From Neocallimastix lanati (nom. inval.) (lineage: Eukaryota; Neocallimastigomycota; Neocallimastigomycetes; Neocallimastigales; Neocallimastigaceae): a stretch of DNA of 64,000 nucleotides. The notes under the pieces are model-generated. The model was not told the origin of the DNA, searched no databases, and saw only the letters and a program-made list of their open reading frames with translations. Position numbers and translations under genes: made by a program. Position 1 is the stretch's first letter; the number at the start of each line of letters is the position of its first letter. This document shows positions 27,451 through 40,593 of the stretch, one piece after another. The stretch spans positions 978,501 through 1,042,500 of the forward strand of contig JACVTC010000038.1 of the NCBI GenBank assembly GCA_016946835.1. Direction: 5' to 3'.

Positions 27451-29150
27451 ATGGTAAAATATTTCGTATTTACAGGTATTTAATCTTAATTCTTTTTATT
27501 TATTTTTATATTAAAGAAGATATTTTTAAAATAAAATTTATTATAATGCAATTTGACATTTATAATTTAAAATCACAATGCTAATGCAAATGAAATGTTT
27601 TAATATATAATATATATCTATCATTTTATATATTCATATATATACATATAAATATATATAATTGTTTTCAATTCATAAAATGCTTTAATAATAATTACAA
27701 CGATTTTAATTTTACTACTGACTTTGATTTGAAAATTTCATTACAATTTATATGGATAATAATAATAATAAAAAAAAAAAAAAAAAAAAAATTAAAAAAT
27801 AAAAAATATATTTGTAAAATAAAAGATTTTGATGGTACTTTATCTTTAACCGATACAGGAGCTAAAGTTATTGATGTATGCTTTGGTTATGAAAATAGAA
27901 AAGCTTTTGATAAACTTATTTTAGATAAAGTTAGAACCTATACTGATTGTGTCGCTGAAATGTGGGATAGTGTAAACTTATCTTGGGAGGAAGCTAAGGA
28001 ACTCATTAAAGATGCAGAAATTGACCCCTATTTTAATGAAGTAAGTTTAGTTACAATAAAAAAGAAAAGAAAAAAATAATAATAATAAAATAAAATAAAA
28101 TAAAAAAAAAAGATTTTTCATAAATATATATATTTATTCAGTTTTTTTTATTTTATTTTATTTTATTTTATTAATGATATATATATATACATTTTTTTTT
28201 TTTTTTGAAAAATTTAATTTTATATTTATATTTCATTTACGTTTTAAATTTTTAATAATTATTATAATTATTAATATTAATTAATTTTGAAATTCATTTA
28301 ACAATATTATTTTTTTAATCTATAGAAATAATATAGAATTTTGAAATTATATAAAAATAATTTGAATTAAAAATATTTACTTATATTATTAAAATAAACA
28401 ATTTCTAATAAAATTATATCTATTTAAATATATTAATATATACATATTTATATTCTATTTTTATATTCATTTTTTATTATTATTATATATATATAATTTT
28501 TATTTTATTTTATTATTATTTTATTATTATTTTAAATAGTTTCAAAAACATTGTAAAGAACATAATATCCCAATTGCTATCTTAAGTTCAGGTTTAATAA
28601 AATTAATTCATGAGGTATTACATAAATATTTATCAGATGAAGAATTGAATAAAATTCAAATTTTTGCTAATGACCATACCATTGGTCCTGATGGCCATTG
28701 GAAAATTATTTATAAAGATGATAGGTAAAATTTAAAATTAATAAAAAAATATATATATATATATAAAAGTCATCTAATTTTCTATTATTTATTAGTTATT
28801 ATTATTAATTTAATTACTTATTCTTAATTATTTATTCTTATATATTAATATTTTTATTTTTTTATTTATTTTTTAATTTATATATATATATATATATTTT
28901 TCATTATTAATGTAGTGAACTTGGTCATGATAAGGGAAAATCAATTGAAGAAGTAAAAAGTAAAGATCCAGAATTAAAAATTATATTTATTGGTGATGGT
29001 ATTTCCGATATCTCAGCTTCAAAGCATGCTGACTATTTATTTGCAAAAGAAGGTAGAACCTTACAACGTTGGTGTGAACAAGAAAATATTCCTTATCATC
29101 CTTACACTACCTTTGAAGATATTTGGAAGGTTTTAGAAACCATCGTTTAA
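27451..29150 (+). CDS. PYP1: PYP1/YNL010W-like HAD-family phosphatase (4 exons)
   Basis: Exons 27451-27475, 27826-28040, 28540-28724 and 28916-29150 give 219 residues (yeast YNL010W is about 240). The N-terminal FTDFDGTLSLTD carries HAD motif I, with nucleophile D9 and acid/base D11. AILSSGL supplies the motif II Ser, WKIIYKDD and GHDKGKS lie in the motif III region, and FIGDGISDISASKHADYLFA is motif IV with its Mg-binding acidic residues. The order and wording match the fungal PYP1 group, whose yeast member has been described as a polyol-phosphate phosphatase; that substrate is carried over by homology only. The protein is cytosolic, with no signal or membrane segment. The 25-nt first exon is fixed by splitting the motif I Asp codon. 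The gene converges on PEX11. Confidence 0.88.
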
Positions 29151-29424
29151 AAAGTAAAACATGAAAATAAAAATGAAAATGAAATAAAAATAAAAATAAA
29201 AAAAAAAAAAAAAAAAAAAAATTAGAAAAAGAAAAAATAATTTGAGATAAAAAAAAATATTAAAACAAAAAAAAAATAAATAAATAAAAATAAAGATAAA
29301 TCATCATATTATTAATAATAGAAAAATAATTTAAAATAGAATGAAGACTAAGATATACCTTGAGATGGAAGAACAAATTTAAATAAGAAAAGAAAGAAAG
29401 AATATATATATACTTTTTTTTTTT

Positions 29425-29463
<39 letters not shown>

Positions 29464-29796
29464 TTTCAAAAAAAAAAAAAAAAAAAAAAAAAATAGAGAA
29501 TTTTAATTATTTATTATAATAAAAAAAAAAATAATAAAAAAAAAAAAAAATTTTTTTTTATTTTCTCTTTATATAAAAATAAAATAATCGTTTTTGTTAA
29601 TTATTATTAAATTTTATTTTTAAAAAAAAAAGTTTTTTTTTTTTTTTATTTCTATTTTATATATATATTATATATTTTTTATTTTATTTTATTTTATTTT
29701 TATTTTGTGTATTATGTATATAGATTATTATAGGTTTTATTTAGATGTATTATAAAAAAAAAGAAATTTATTATAGGTTTTATTACTCTGATATAT

Positions 29797-29836
<40 letters not shown>

Positions 29837-30066
29837 AAAGGTAGAGAGAGGTATAATTTTTTTTTTTTTTTTTTTACATATAATTTTTTTTTCTTTTTTT
29901 ATTATTATGCAATATGATCTAGGTAGTAATTTTTTATTTTTCTATCTATTTACTTTTTTTTTTTTTTTTTTTTTTTAATTCATAGTTTAGTATTATTTTT
30001 TTTATTTATATATATAAAAACTATTATATATATTTTTAATAATATATATATATATTTTAGTAATAA

Positions 30067-30103
<37 letters not shown>

Positions 30104-30189
30104 TTAAAATAATTTTATTATTATTTATTATTTATTATTATTATTATTACTATGACTACTATTTTTTTTTTTTTTTTTTTTTTTTTTTA
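29151..30189. other. Intergenic DNA between convergent PYP1-like and PEX11 genes
   Basis: Poly-A and poly-T blocks alternate in a way expected to hold 3' ends of both convergent genes. The open frames here are Lys/Phe/Asn homopolymers. Confidence 0.65.
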
Positions 30190-31354
30190 TTATGAACTGG
30201 CAACCCAACTTGTAATGAATTGACAGAGCGCAGCTGTTAATCCCAGAGATCCTTCGGAGGCATCACTAATCTTAAGTCGATCAAACGACCAGTTCAGCGT
30301 TAAAGGTAGGTAGGCCGTATTAATAATGAGATTCATAAGAATGGTAACTTTTTCTTTTTCAAGTTGATTTTTCACTTTTTTAAGGGAACGCTTCTCACGT
30401 AATTCTTCTTCCGTCTTTGGCTCGCTCATTTCAATACTATTAATATAATTTTCTCGTTGTCTTAACAACTTATATTCCTCCCATATATTCCAAAATTGAA
30501 GAATGATATAGATGGACCAAAGTCGACAGGACCATTCATGAAGTTTTTGGTTGGTTTCTTTTGAGATAGGAAGAACTTCATGTTTACCAAGCCAATAGGT
30601 ATGCTCTAATGGATAATAGAAAACATTGACTAAATTTTGCATTCGATTAATATTTAATAAAAGTTTAGAAGGTGGTGGATTATTTTCTACATGAACTATC
30701 CATTGTATTAATGGAACTAGACCGTAGTATCGAAGTAATATTCTAAAATCATCAATTGGATCTTCTAGATTTTTAAGTCGTTTCGCTGCCTTTATATTTC
30801 CCTTTTTCATATAATGCCAATAAACAATACGAGAAGCATATTGTATTGTCTTTTTTTTTTTTTTTTTTTTTTTATTATATATGTATATAGATATGTATAT
30901 GTATATGTATAAGGATATGTATATGGATAAGGTTATAGATATGTATATAGATATGTATATAGATATGTATATGTATATGGATAAGGTTATAGATATGTAT
31001 ATGGATATGTAATAATTAAATAATAATAATATAATAATATATAAAAACAATAATTTTATAATAATATATAATTATATATAATAATAATAACAACAACAAC
31101 AACAACAACAATAATAATAATAATAATATAAAAATAAAAATATAAAAAATTATAATAAATTTTTATGTATATAGTTAAATAAATATATATAAATAAATAG
31201 GTCCATAATAAAGAAGAAATCCATAAATTTCGATTTTTTGAAATTAGATTTTATTATTGAAAAATTATTAAAATTAATAGATATGATAATTTTAATTAAT
31301 TTTATATTTTAAAGTTGTTGAATGATAAATTGAGTATATATTGAATGAATTAGT

Positions 31355-31390
<36 letters not shown>

Positions 31391-31861
31391 CAAAAGATTA
31401 TTTAAAGAAAATTGTAAATAATTTTATATGTTGATAAAGAAAATTAAAAAAAAAAATAAAAATAATTCAATGGATTGTTATATAATTTTTTTTTTTTTTT
31501 TTTTTTTATATATTTTTATTATTTTTTTGATAGATTTTATAGAATAATAATTGTGAGAATTTATTGAGAGTAAATGGATAAATATTTAAAAATATAATTA
31601 TAATTGAAATAAATTAATAATAATAATATTAATAAAAATATATATAATATAATTATTAAATAAATTTTGTTAAATGGAATATTCATTATATTTTAATATT
31701 CAGTATATTTATAAATAGCTATATAAAAAATAATAATTAAATAATTAAAAAATAAATAAAATTGTTTTTACCATTAAAACTTTATCTGTTCCACCAACTG
31801 AACTTAAAAAACGAATTAAATGGACATTAAATGACTTCTTCTTTTTATTTTTATAACTCAT
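30190..31861 (-). CDS. PEX11: PEX11-family peroxisome membrane elongation protein (2 exons)
   Basis: Exon 1 (31861-31772, 30 codons) begins MSYKNKKKK and ends FLSSVGGTDKVLM. Exon 2 (30849-30190) continues TIQYASRIVYWHY, giving 249 residues, the usual PEX11 size. The protein-family start KVLMTIQYASRIVYWH, the middle VFYYPLEHTYWLG, the segment RLWSIYIILQFWNIWEEYKL and a C-terminal hydrophobic region fit PEX11, nearer the gamma/PEX11C branch. PEX11 proteins bend and elongate the peroxisomal membrane before fission. A charged segment, EEELREKRSLKKVKNQLEKE, separates the two hydrophobic parts. The 922-bp intron holds a T tract directly upstream of the acceptor and ATATGTATATGG-type repeats. The poly-Lys/Tyr reading upstream of 30849 is intron, not protein. 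Confidence 0.85.
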
Positions 31862-32800
31862 TTTTTTTTTTTTTTCTTTTGGGATTGTTATTTATTATAA
31901 ATACTTAGAATTGAAATTTATTTTTTGTTTATATTGTCTTTACTTTTTTTTTTTTTTTTTTTTAATTAAATTTCTTTAAAATTTAAATAAAATTAAATAT
32001 ATTAAAATATGTGAATAAAACTTTAAACTATTATCTCTATTATATTTTTTTTTACTGTTGTTGAAATCTTGGACAGTTTAAATAAATAAATAAAAATAAA
32101 TAAATATATAATAAAATGAATTATGGATTGTATTTATTAAAAGAAAAAGAAAAAGAAAATAAATTATTTATAAAAATAATTGAATATCTTTAGAGTTTTT
32201 TTTTAATTATTTAAAAATAAATATATACATATATATATATATTTATAATCTATGTAAAATTTTGATTAATTATTTATCATATTTTTATTTTCTTTTCTTT
32301 TATCTTTTCTGTTTTTTTATTTTTTTTTAAAAAAAAAATATTAGAAATTAAATAATTAAGAAAAATAAACATAAATAATATATATAAATATATAAATATA
32401 TATATAAATATATATATAAATAAATATATAAATATAATATTTTTAAGAATTTTTTTTTTTTTTTTTTCTTTTTCTTTAAATTTAATTTATTTTATTAATA
32501 ATTAATAAACATAAAAATTATAAAAATTGGAACAAAAAACCACATGATTCTCCATGTGTAACAATAAAATAATGATTTAAAATAAAAAAAAAAAAATTTA
32601 AAAATAATAATAAATAAATAAACAAATAAATAATGATGTTACATAAAAAAATATGAACAAAATGAAATGATTTTTTTTAAACTTTTTTTTTATACTTTTT
32701 ATTTTATATATATATATATATATTTATTTATTTAATTTAATTTTTAATTTAATAAATATTTATTTTTATTTTATAAAATATACTTTTATTTCATATTACT
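31862..32800. other. Intergenic DNA upstream of PEX11
   Basis: AT-rich with TA and ATATATAAATA runs. It should contain the PEX11 promoter, but no motif can be singled out. Confidence 0.6.
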
Positions 32801-32804
32801 TTTT

Positions 32805-34565
32805 TTCCAGTTAAATTTAATATACATATCAAATTCGTTATTTTTTCAAATGATATTACATTATATCTTCATGATTTTGTTAATGAACCAGACAATTAAT
32901 ATTTAGAATATAAATATCATATAATAAATGATCTTGTTGTAGATATTAATTATAATATCAATGAAATTAATTTTTTTTTTATTTTAAATTAAAAAGTGTA
33001 TTTCATTACGTTAGCAGTACAAAAAATTATAAAATTATAAAAAAATTGTTATATGCCTTATCTTAGGCTGCTGTATTAGTATGCCAATATATCACTCTTA
33101 ACAGTTATATCTGTTATAGTTATAATGGGAGATGGTATTCATTATGTGTGTCTAAATTTTTTTCATTTGCCCTACCTTAGGTTTTTAAATCATCTATCAT
33201 TTTTAGGATATCAAATAGAAATAATGAATGATGATGAAATTAAAAAGTATAAAAAAAAAAAAGTTGTCAAACAATGTATCATTAAGCTTGACTCTCATCA
33301 ATATCATAGAAAAGAAGTTGTTTTCTCTATAAAAATTGGATATTTTAAATAAAAAAAAAAAATAAAAAAAAAAAAAAAAGACCATGGTAATAATGCTTCA
33401 TCTTCCCAGGAAAAAATAAAAATAAAAAAAAAAAGGGGAAATAATAATAAAAATAAAAATAAAGAAGTAACTGTTTAACAGTTATAAATTCTGTAGAAAA
33501 TTTAAATATCATTATGAATACTAACAATAACAAAGACAAAGCAAATAATAGTTTAATTATTATTAAAGCGATTAATTTAAATATTATTAATAATAAACAC
33601 AGACACAATGAGGAAAAATATTCCAGAGCCACTAAGAGTCCCATTTAAAATCATTATTTGTAAAATAGATATTATTATTATTGCAAAGGACAATTGCAAA
33701 ATATTAATAGATTAATATATCATCCTATATATATATATATATTATTCATATTATACAATATTACTATTATTTTCATATTTATTTTATTTTATTTTATAAT
33801 AATTTTATTCAATTTGTACTTATATTTATATTTCAACTATTTATTTTATTTTATTCTAACAGTACTTTAATTATATTTATATTTCAACCATTCATTTTAT
33901 TTATTTTATTTTATTTTGTTCTTATTTCTATTTCAAATATCATCACTATTAGAATATAATTATCATATATTTAATAATAAATATAAATTATTGAAAAAAA
34001 AATTATTACTTTAAATATAACAAGAGATAGATTAATAAACTATTTTGAATTTATATCATTAAAAGACAGTATTGGTATAAAAAAGGATAATTTTTCCATT
34101 TTTAAAATTTTGTTAAAATTTATATTAAAAAGTTATTTTTTATTTTTTTTTTTTTTTAAATAATTAGTTTATTAGTAATTTTTTAACAAAAAAAGTTTAT
34201 TAGTAATTTTTCTACAAAAAAAAGTATTATAATATTTATGAAATTGAAATTTTTAGTTAATAAATAGGAAAATAATAATAATAAAAAAAATGTTTAAATC
34301 TTTTCGAGAAATCAATAATATTAATAAATTTTTTTCTGAAGTTTAACTTTTTTTAGATTGAATTTTTTTAATTTACAAAAAAAAAAAAAAAAAAAAAAAA
34401 AAAATCGAATAGTCATAAAATATAATAGAAATTATAGTCAGTACAGAAATAACAAACGTATACTGATGATATAAATTTAAGTACTTTGGAGTTCTTATCA
34501 CAGATATTATTTTATTTTAATAAAAAGCTTCAATTTATATAAAGAAATATTTTAATACCTTGAGA
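32805..34565 (+). pseudogene. Possible decayed gene or uncertain exons, plus strand
   Basis: Several plus-strand segments have normal protein composition but do not connect. At 32809-32985 one frame reads IKFVIFSNDITLYLHDFVNE, then a single TAA, then EYKYHIINDLVVDINYNINE in the same frame. Positions 33203-33352 read EIMNDDEIKKYKKKKVVKQC and KLDSHQYHRKEVVFS. Positions 33380-33645 read ASSSQEKIKIKKKRG and NNKHRHNEEKYSRATKSPI. Positions 34010-34140 read NYFEFISLKDSIGIKKDNFS, and 34455-34540 read TDDINLSTLEFLSQILFYFN. No domain was recognised. A dead gene or a low-complexity gene with unrecognised introns are both possible; the in-frame stop favours decay. Confidence 0.35.
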
Positions 34566-34923
34566 AGATTTATAACTTTTAATAGTAATGAAAAGGTAAT
34601 CAAACATTAATAAAATTGGCCCCCTATTTTTTTTTTTTTATGAATATTATTATAAAAATATGAAATATTAATACTATTTTAGTAATATTTATAGAAGATA
34701 TATTTAAAAAAGTTTCTGTTTTATATAATTTGCTATTAAAATTAATAATATTTTAAATAGCAAATCAAATTATACATATGATATATAAAAGCTATAGTAA
34801 TATATATATAAATTATAATCATAATCAAAATAATAATATATTTATTATAATAATATTATTAAATGTAATAAGAAGTGTGAATATTTTGTGGTTTTTGTAG
34901 TCTATTGGTTTTGATAACATGTG

Positions 34924-34956
<33 letters not shown>

Positions 34957-35704
34957 ACAACTATTTATTCATTATTTAAATTTTATATTTATATAATTTT
35001 ATATATATATTTATTATTTTTTAATTTAAATGACTTTACTTTTAAAATATTTTAATTATTTTAATATATAAATTAAATATGAAAATAAAATAAAATAAAA
35101 CAAATTATTAATTATTTATTATTTATTATTTGCTATTATTTATTAGTATGGATTAATATATTTAATTTATTTTTTGAATTTAATTAGAATATATACTTTA
35201 TAATATAATTTATATATATGATAAATATATTTTAAACCATTTTGTTAATTTTAATTATAATTAAAGTTACATATAACTATTTAATTATTAATATTATTTA
35301 TTTACTTTGTTTATTTATTTTATTCGAATTATAGTATTTAATTGCTATATATTTATTTATTTTATTCATTTATATAATTACTAAAGATGTAATTAAAAGT
35401 AGTATGGTATAATAATTTTATTTTTTTTTTAAAAAAAAAAATAGACTACTACTACTGTATTTTTTTATTTTTATTTTTTTTTTATTTTTATTTTTTTAAA
35501 AAATAAAATTATTCTTTTATTTTATTTTTATTTTTTTCGTCTTGTTTTTAATATTAAAACAAAAACAGCAACCAAAAAAATAAAATAAAATAAAAATATT
35601 ATTAAAATTTAAAAATTATTAAAAAATCATAAAATAAAATTTAAGTTTGTTTATATTTTATAATAATAAAAGTCTTTCTTTTTTATCTTTTTGATATTAT
35701 AAAA
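34566..35704. other. Intergenic DNA upstream of PI31
   Basis: AT-rich, with a 28-bp T tract at about 34925-34952 and many short inverted A/T runs. No gene is visible. Confidence 0.65.
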
Positions 35705-36224
35705 ATGAGCAGTTTTGATGAAATAATTAGAAACATTGAGAAATCTTTGGAAAAAATTGAAATTAATTCTGAAGTTGAACTCGCTGTGTTATTTATTCAT
35801 TCACAATTTCTTATTAATAAATTTCAATTAATAAGTACAAATGAAAATGATTCAAATATTAAAAAGGAAGATAAATATGAAGGTAAAATAATAATAATTA
35901 TAATAATAATAATAATAATAATAAAGGATTGAATAATAAATAATATAAATATATATAGATAATTTTTACTTCATAATTTATTAATTATATATATATTGTA
36001 TTTTTATTTAATGATAATAAAATTTCATAAATATTTAAAATAAATTAAACTATTGAATATAAAATTTAATTCACAATAGTATTGGAGAAATTACCATTAG
36101 AATGGAATACTTCAACTAATAATTGGACATTTATTTATAAGCATGAAACTACAAGTGATAAATATTACATAAATATTGTAAAAATGATGAATATGCTAAC
36201 TATTAATGCAATGATTATTGAAGT

Positions 36225-36269
<45 letters not shown>

Positions 36270-37391
36270 CCTACTTTTGATTTTATAAAATATTTAAATA
36301 TTTAATATAAAATTAAAATGATTATAACTTATTTATATATAAATTTACAAAAATTTTATAAATAAAAACAAAAGGCCGAAAAAGTTCACTCAATTCAATT
36401 ACCCTTAAGTAATTTATTCCAAGAATGTACTTTCCCATTAACAAAAATTGAAAAGAAATATTTTAATGAAGAAAAATTTAAATCAGTTATTAATAACATT
36501 AATTTAGAAATTATTGATAAATTATTACCAACAGTCAAATATCATGATTTACCAGTCAAGTAACTATTTCTTTTTAATTTATATTATTATATTATATAAA
36601 TATTTAATTATCTATGTTTATTAAACTTTGGACATTTCTAATAATTAATGTTTTTTAAAACATATTTAAATATTAAAATTTAATATTATTAATAATAAAA
36701 ATTGGACATATTTAAAATAACCTTATTCAATAATATATAAAAAAAATTTTTTTTTATTATTCTATATATATATATTTTATTTAATCAATATTAAAACGTA
36801 TTAATAATTATTAAAGCCAAGAACCATCAAGAATTCTTCCACAGGATGACAATGAACTTGAAATTAATGATCCTTTAAGAATTGGTAGACCAAATATTAG
36901 AAGAAATCCTATTAATCCAATGATGCCAAATCCTGGCAACTTTGACCTTGATCCGTTTAACAGTATGGGTCCAAGTGCTGGTGGTGGATTAATTATGGGA
37001 CCTAATAATCCAATATTTAATAATATTGGAGGTGATGATGATTTAGAATCTGGAGGCTTTTATGGTGGTCCAACTACTTTACCATTTGGAGCAGTTCCTG
37101 CAGGTGCAAGATTCGATCCTATCGGTCCATTTGGTAATCAGTCAAGTCGTAGAAACTTTAACAATCGTAATAGTAGAAATAATAGAAATAATGGATTTAA
37201 TAGGTATTATGATTTATTATAATATGCAAATTTATAAAAATTAATACTCAATGCAAAAATTTTTATTATTAATATTAATTTATTATTATATCTAAATATA
37301 TATATATATTAATTTAATTAGTTTTGAACCAGATAATGACAGTTTTCTTCCACCAGGTGCCGGTGGCGGTTATGATAACATGTTTTTATAA
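35705..37391 (+). CDS. PSMF1: PI31 (PSMF1) proteasome inhibitor/adaptor (5 exons)
   Basis: Exons 35705-35882, 36080-36222, 36375-36559, 36817-37203 and 37322-37391 give 320 residues (human PI31 is 271). Exons 1-3 (about residues 1-169) form the FP-type N-terminal domain. It includes LPLEWNTSTNNWTFIYKH, KMMNMLTINAMIIEAEKVHS and LFQECTFPL. Exons 4-5 encode a Gly/Pro/Asn-rich tail with NDPLRIGRP, FDLDPFNSMG, VPAGARFDPIGPFG and the end SFLPPGAGGGYDNMFL, matching the proline-rich C-terminus that enters the 20S core. The last three residues are MFL, a variant of the HbYX motif with Phe for Tyr. PI31 binds the 20S proteasome and can inhibit peptidase activity or aid proteasome assembly and transport. 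The tail is longer than in animals because of Asn/Arg-rich insertions. Confidence 0.92.
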
Positions 37392-37586
37392 AAAAAAAAA
37401 AAAATAAAAGAAAATAAAAAAATTATAATCTCATAAAAGTTTAAAATCAAAATAAAATTTGTACATTTATTATTATTATTATTTAATAATCTATTATTAT
37501 AAATATTAATAAATATATTGTAAATTTAAAATTAAATATATAAATATATAAGTATTATTAAAATTTAAAGTCTTTTTTTTTTTTTT

Positions 37587-37619
<33 letters not shown>

Positions 37620-38789
37620 TTATTTTATTTTATTTTAGAATAAATATGTTTATCTTTAAATAATAATAGTAATAAAAATAAATTTATAATAATTAATAAA
37701 AATATTCTTTTACATATAACATTAAATTATCAAAAATATCATAAAAATGTACATTATATTAATTATAAATAGAAAAAAGTTATAAAGTTTTATTTTGATA
37801 TTAAATTAACTTTCTTTCATTGTTATATATATTTATATATTATTCTATTATTTTTAGTTTCCTTACTTTAATAATAGTAATAATAATAATAGTAATAGTG
37901 ATAAAGATGTATATAATGATGATAATGATGATAATAAAGAACAATTATATTAAATAAATATATAATAAAAATTTAAATATTATTAATATTTATTTGTATT
38001 TTTAATAATTAAATATTTTTATAAAAAAATATTTATTACTATAAAAAAATTAAAAATTAAATTAAAATTGTATTTATTTATTATATTTTATAAAACACTA
38101 TTTATATATATATATTTTTTCTTTTTTTATGAATAAAAATAATTATTTTTTTTAATTATAATGTGATTTACTATTAATATTTTTGTAATCAAGATACATC
38201 TTTTTAAATTTAAATTTATATATTATAATAAATTTTAAAGAATAAAAAAAAGTTGATATATACAAATTCTTTTTTTTTCTTTTTTTTTTTTTATAACCTT
38301 ATTAAGTTCAAAAAAAAAAAAAAAAGTATTATATGTAGGTATGAATTGTAATTCATAATAAAAAAATATATATATATAATAATATATAATACACTTCTTA
38401 GTAATAACTACTTAAAGTTTTTAAAAATTATAAAATAATTTTAAATATAGTTTTTTTTCTTAATCTATTTAAAGTAGTAAAGTTTTATTAACTTTTTTTT
38501 TTTTTTTTTTTTAATATTTATTATTATTTATAAATAAAGTTAATTTTATTTTTAAAAATATAGGTTTTGATATATATATTATAATAGTATTCAAAAAAGT
38601 TTAAAAAAAAAAAAGAAAAAAAAGAAAAAAAGGAACAGATAATTAAAATTAGTTTTAGGTTTTGTTATTATAGTAATATTATATTACATTTTAATATAAA
38701 AAGCAAATATTTTCTTTTTAAGAAAGTTTTTTTTTTTTATTTTTCTTTATTATTTATATATTTTTTTTTATTTTATAGAATAAATAAAC
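37392..38789. other. Intergenic DNA between PI31 and myosin light chain
   Basis: Mostly AT-rich. It contains one exon-like segment (37858-37953): an acceptor-like TTTTTAG followed by an open frame, FPYFNNSNNNNSNSDKDVYN, then acidic residues and a TAA. No partner exon was found, so it is described here rather than as a gene. Confidence 0.5.
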
Positions 38790-39513
38790 ATGGTAAATAT
38801 TATTTTGGAAATTTAATTTTTAAAAAAAAAAAAATAAAAATAAAAAACAGGAATAGATGAAAAAATAAATAATAATGAAAAAAATAATAGTGTTAATAAT
38901 TTTTATATATCAAAAAAAAAAAAAAAAAAATGAAAAAATGAAACAAAAGAAATAAATTGTTGAGAAGTAAATTATTATAATATGAAAGACTAACAATATA
39001 ATTATTTTTTGTTTTATTATAATGATATAGTCTGCCAGAAAACAAAAGAAGAAGAGAGCCGTCCGCCAAAACTCCAATGTTTTTGCTATGTTTGATCAAA
39101 AACAAATTGGAGAATTCAAGGAAGCCTTCTCAATGTTTGATCATGATTCGGATGGTTTTGTAGATAAAGAAGATTTAAAGGATATGCTTGCTTCCTTAGG
39201 TCAAAATCCAACAGATGAATATATTGATGGTATGATTAACGAAGCCCCTGGTAATATTAACTTTACCATGTTCCTGACATTGATGGGTGAAAAAATGAAT
39301 GGGACAGATCCGGAGAATGAAATTATACAGGCGTTTGAATGCTTTGATGAAGAAAAGACTGGGTTCATAAATCCGGATAGTTTGCGTGAATATATGACAA
39401 CTATGGGTGATCGTTTCACCGATGAAGAAGTAGATATTATGTTTAAAGGTATGGACCTTTCAAATGGTTTTAACTATAAGGAATGGACTAGAGTCTTAAA
39501 GCATGGTGAATAA
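38790..39513 (+). CDS. Myosin II regulatory light chain (2 exons)
   Basis: Exon 1 contributes only the ATG (38790-38792). Exon 2 (39031-39513) supplies the rest, giving 161 residues, normal for the family. The basic N-terminus [20 protein letters not shown] aligns with the kinase site of animal RLC. The Ser next to the NVF motif is kept, but the preceding Thr is Asn. The first EF-hand loop [12 protein letters not shown] has all acidic ligands and is the likely Mg/Ca site; later EF-hands lack them. Other family segments are [64 protein letters not shown] and RVLKHGE. The protein should bind the second IQ motif of a type II myosin and support cytokinesis. It converges on the FMP27 gene. Confidence 0.95.
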
Positions 39514-39536
39514 GAAAGTTGAATTTTGACATATAG

Positions 39537-39578
<42 letters not shown>

Positions 39579-40118
39579 ACAACAAAATCAAATATCTATA
39601 AATAATAATATACATAAAAAAAATATTTGAATGTTAAATAGAAACTTATTTAAAAAAATAAATAAAATAAATAGAATTTAAAGAAAAAATGTATAAACAT
39701 ATTTCATAAATATGTAATTTTGAAACAAAAAATAAAGTAAAAATAGAATTATAATTAAAAAAAAGAAAAAAATATATATTATTATTATTATTGTATGCGT
39801 GTATCATGATTTTTTTTTTTATTTGTGTGTGTGTGCTCATATTGTTATTATTTTGATAAATATATTATATATATATATGTGTACATGTGTTATGTATGAA
39901 TGCTCTGTGTTTGTGTGTTAATAGACAAAGGGTTTATTTAAAATATAATTCTATTTATTAATAATATTATAAATTTTTAAAAAAAAATAGTATTGATAGT
40001 GAAAATTAGAAGAATATTAATAATATTAGTATGATAGTGAAAAATAAATAGTATCATTACTAGTAATGTAATGAATAAGTCATAATGGTTGATTATCGTG
40101 TGAATATTAGTAATTTTT
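39514..40118. other. Intergenic DNA downstream of myosin light chain
   Basis: An A tract follows the stop codon. Short TG-rich runs (39820-39920) and AT-rich sequence lead into the relic island. No gene is recognised. Confidence 0.6.
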
Positions 40119-40552
40119 CTTAATATATGAGGTAAACTTTTTACTGGGATGGACGTCATTCTTGATGCGATCTGCGACTTTCTTTACAGAAATTATGCCT
40201 TGGGCTAGTAAGTACTCTACATGGATTTTGATGTATTATTCCTACAGTATAATTGAGCATAAAAACTAACCAGGAGCTGTCAACGTCAACATTTAAAAAT
40301 ACAATTAAGACAAGCTAGCAGAGCGAATGCCTCTGAAAGGAGAAGATCATATTTTCTTTTTTAGATAGTCAATTCAAACCCTAATCCGGAATAAGTAATA
40401 TGGAGGCGAGGTTCATTGTATATGACCTTTTTTTTTTCTGAATTTATTTATACAATTTATTTTTGAGTATTAACTTTTTTATTTCATGTAACTATTTTAA
40501 ATATTATTATGTTCTAATTGAACAAATAATATTTATTTATTTCATTAATTCT

Positions 40553-40593
<41 letters not shown>

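Noticed and set aside
30850-31050. N-terminal Ile/Tyr/Ser-rich extension of the PEX11 frame
   Set aside because: It is intronic repeat; a proper first exon at 31861-31772 restores the family N-terminus.
33125-33352. 75-codon plus-strand frame as a stand-alone gene
   Set aside because: No family match, weak start context and surrounding broken frames; folded into the decayed region call.
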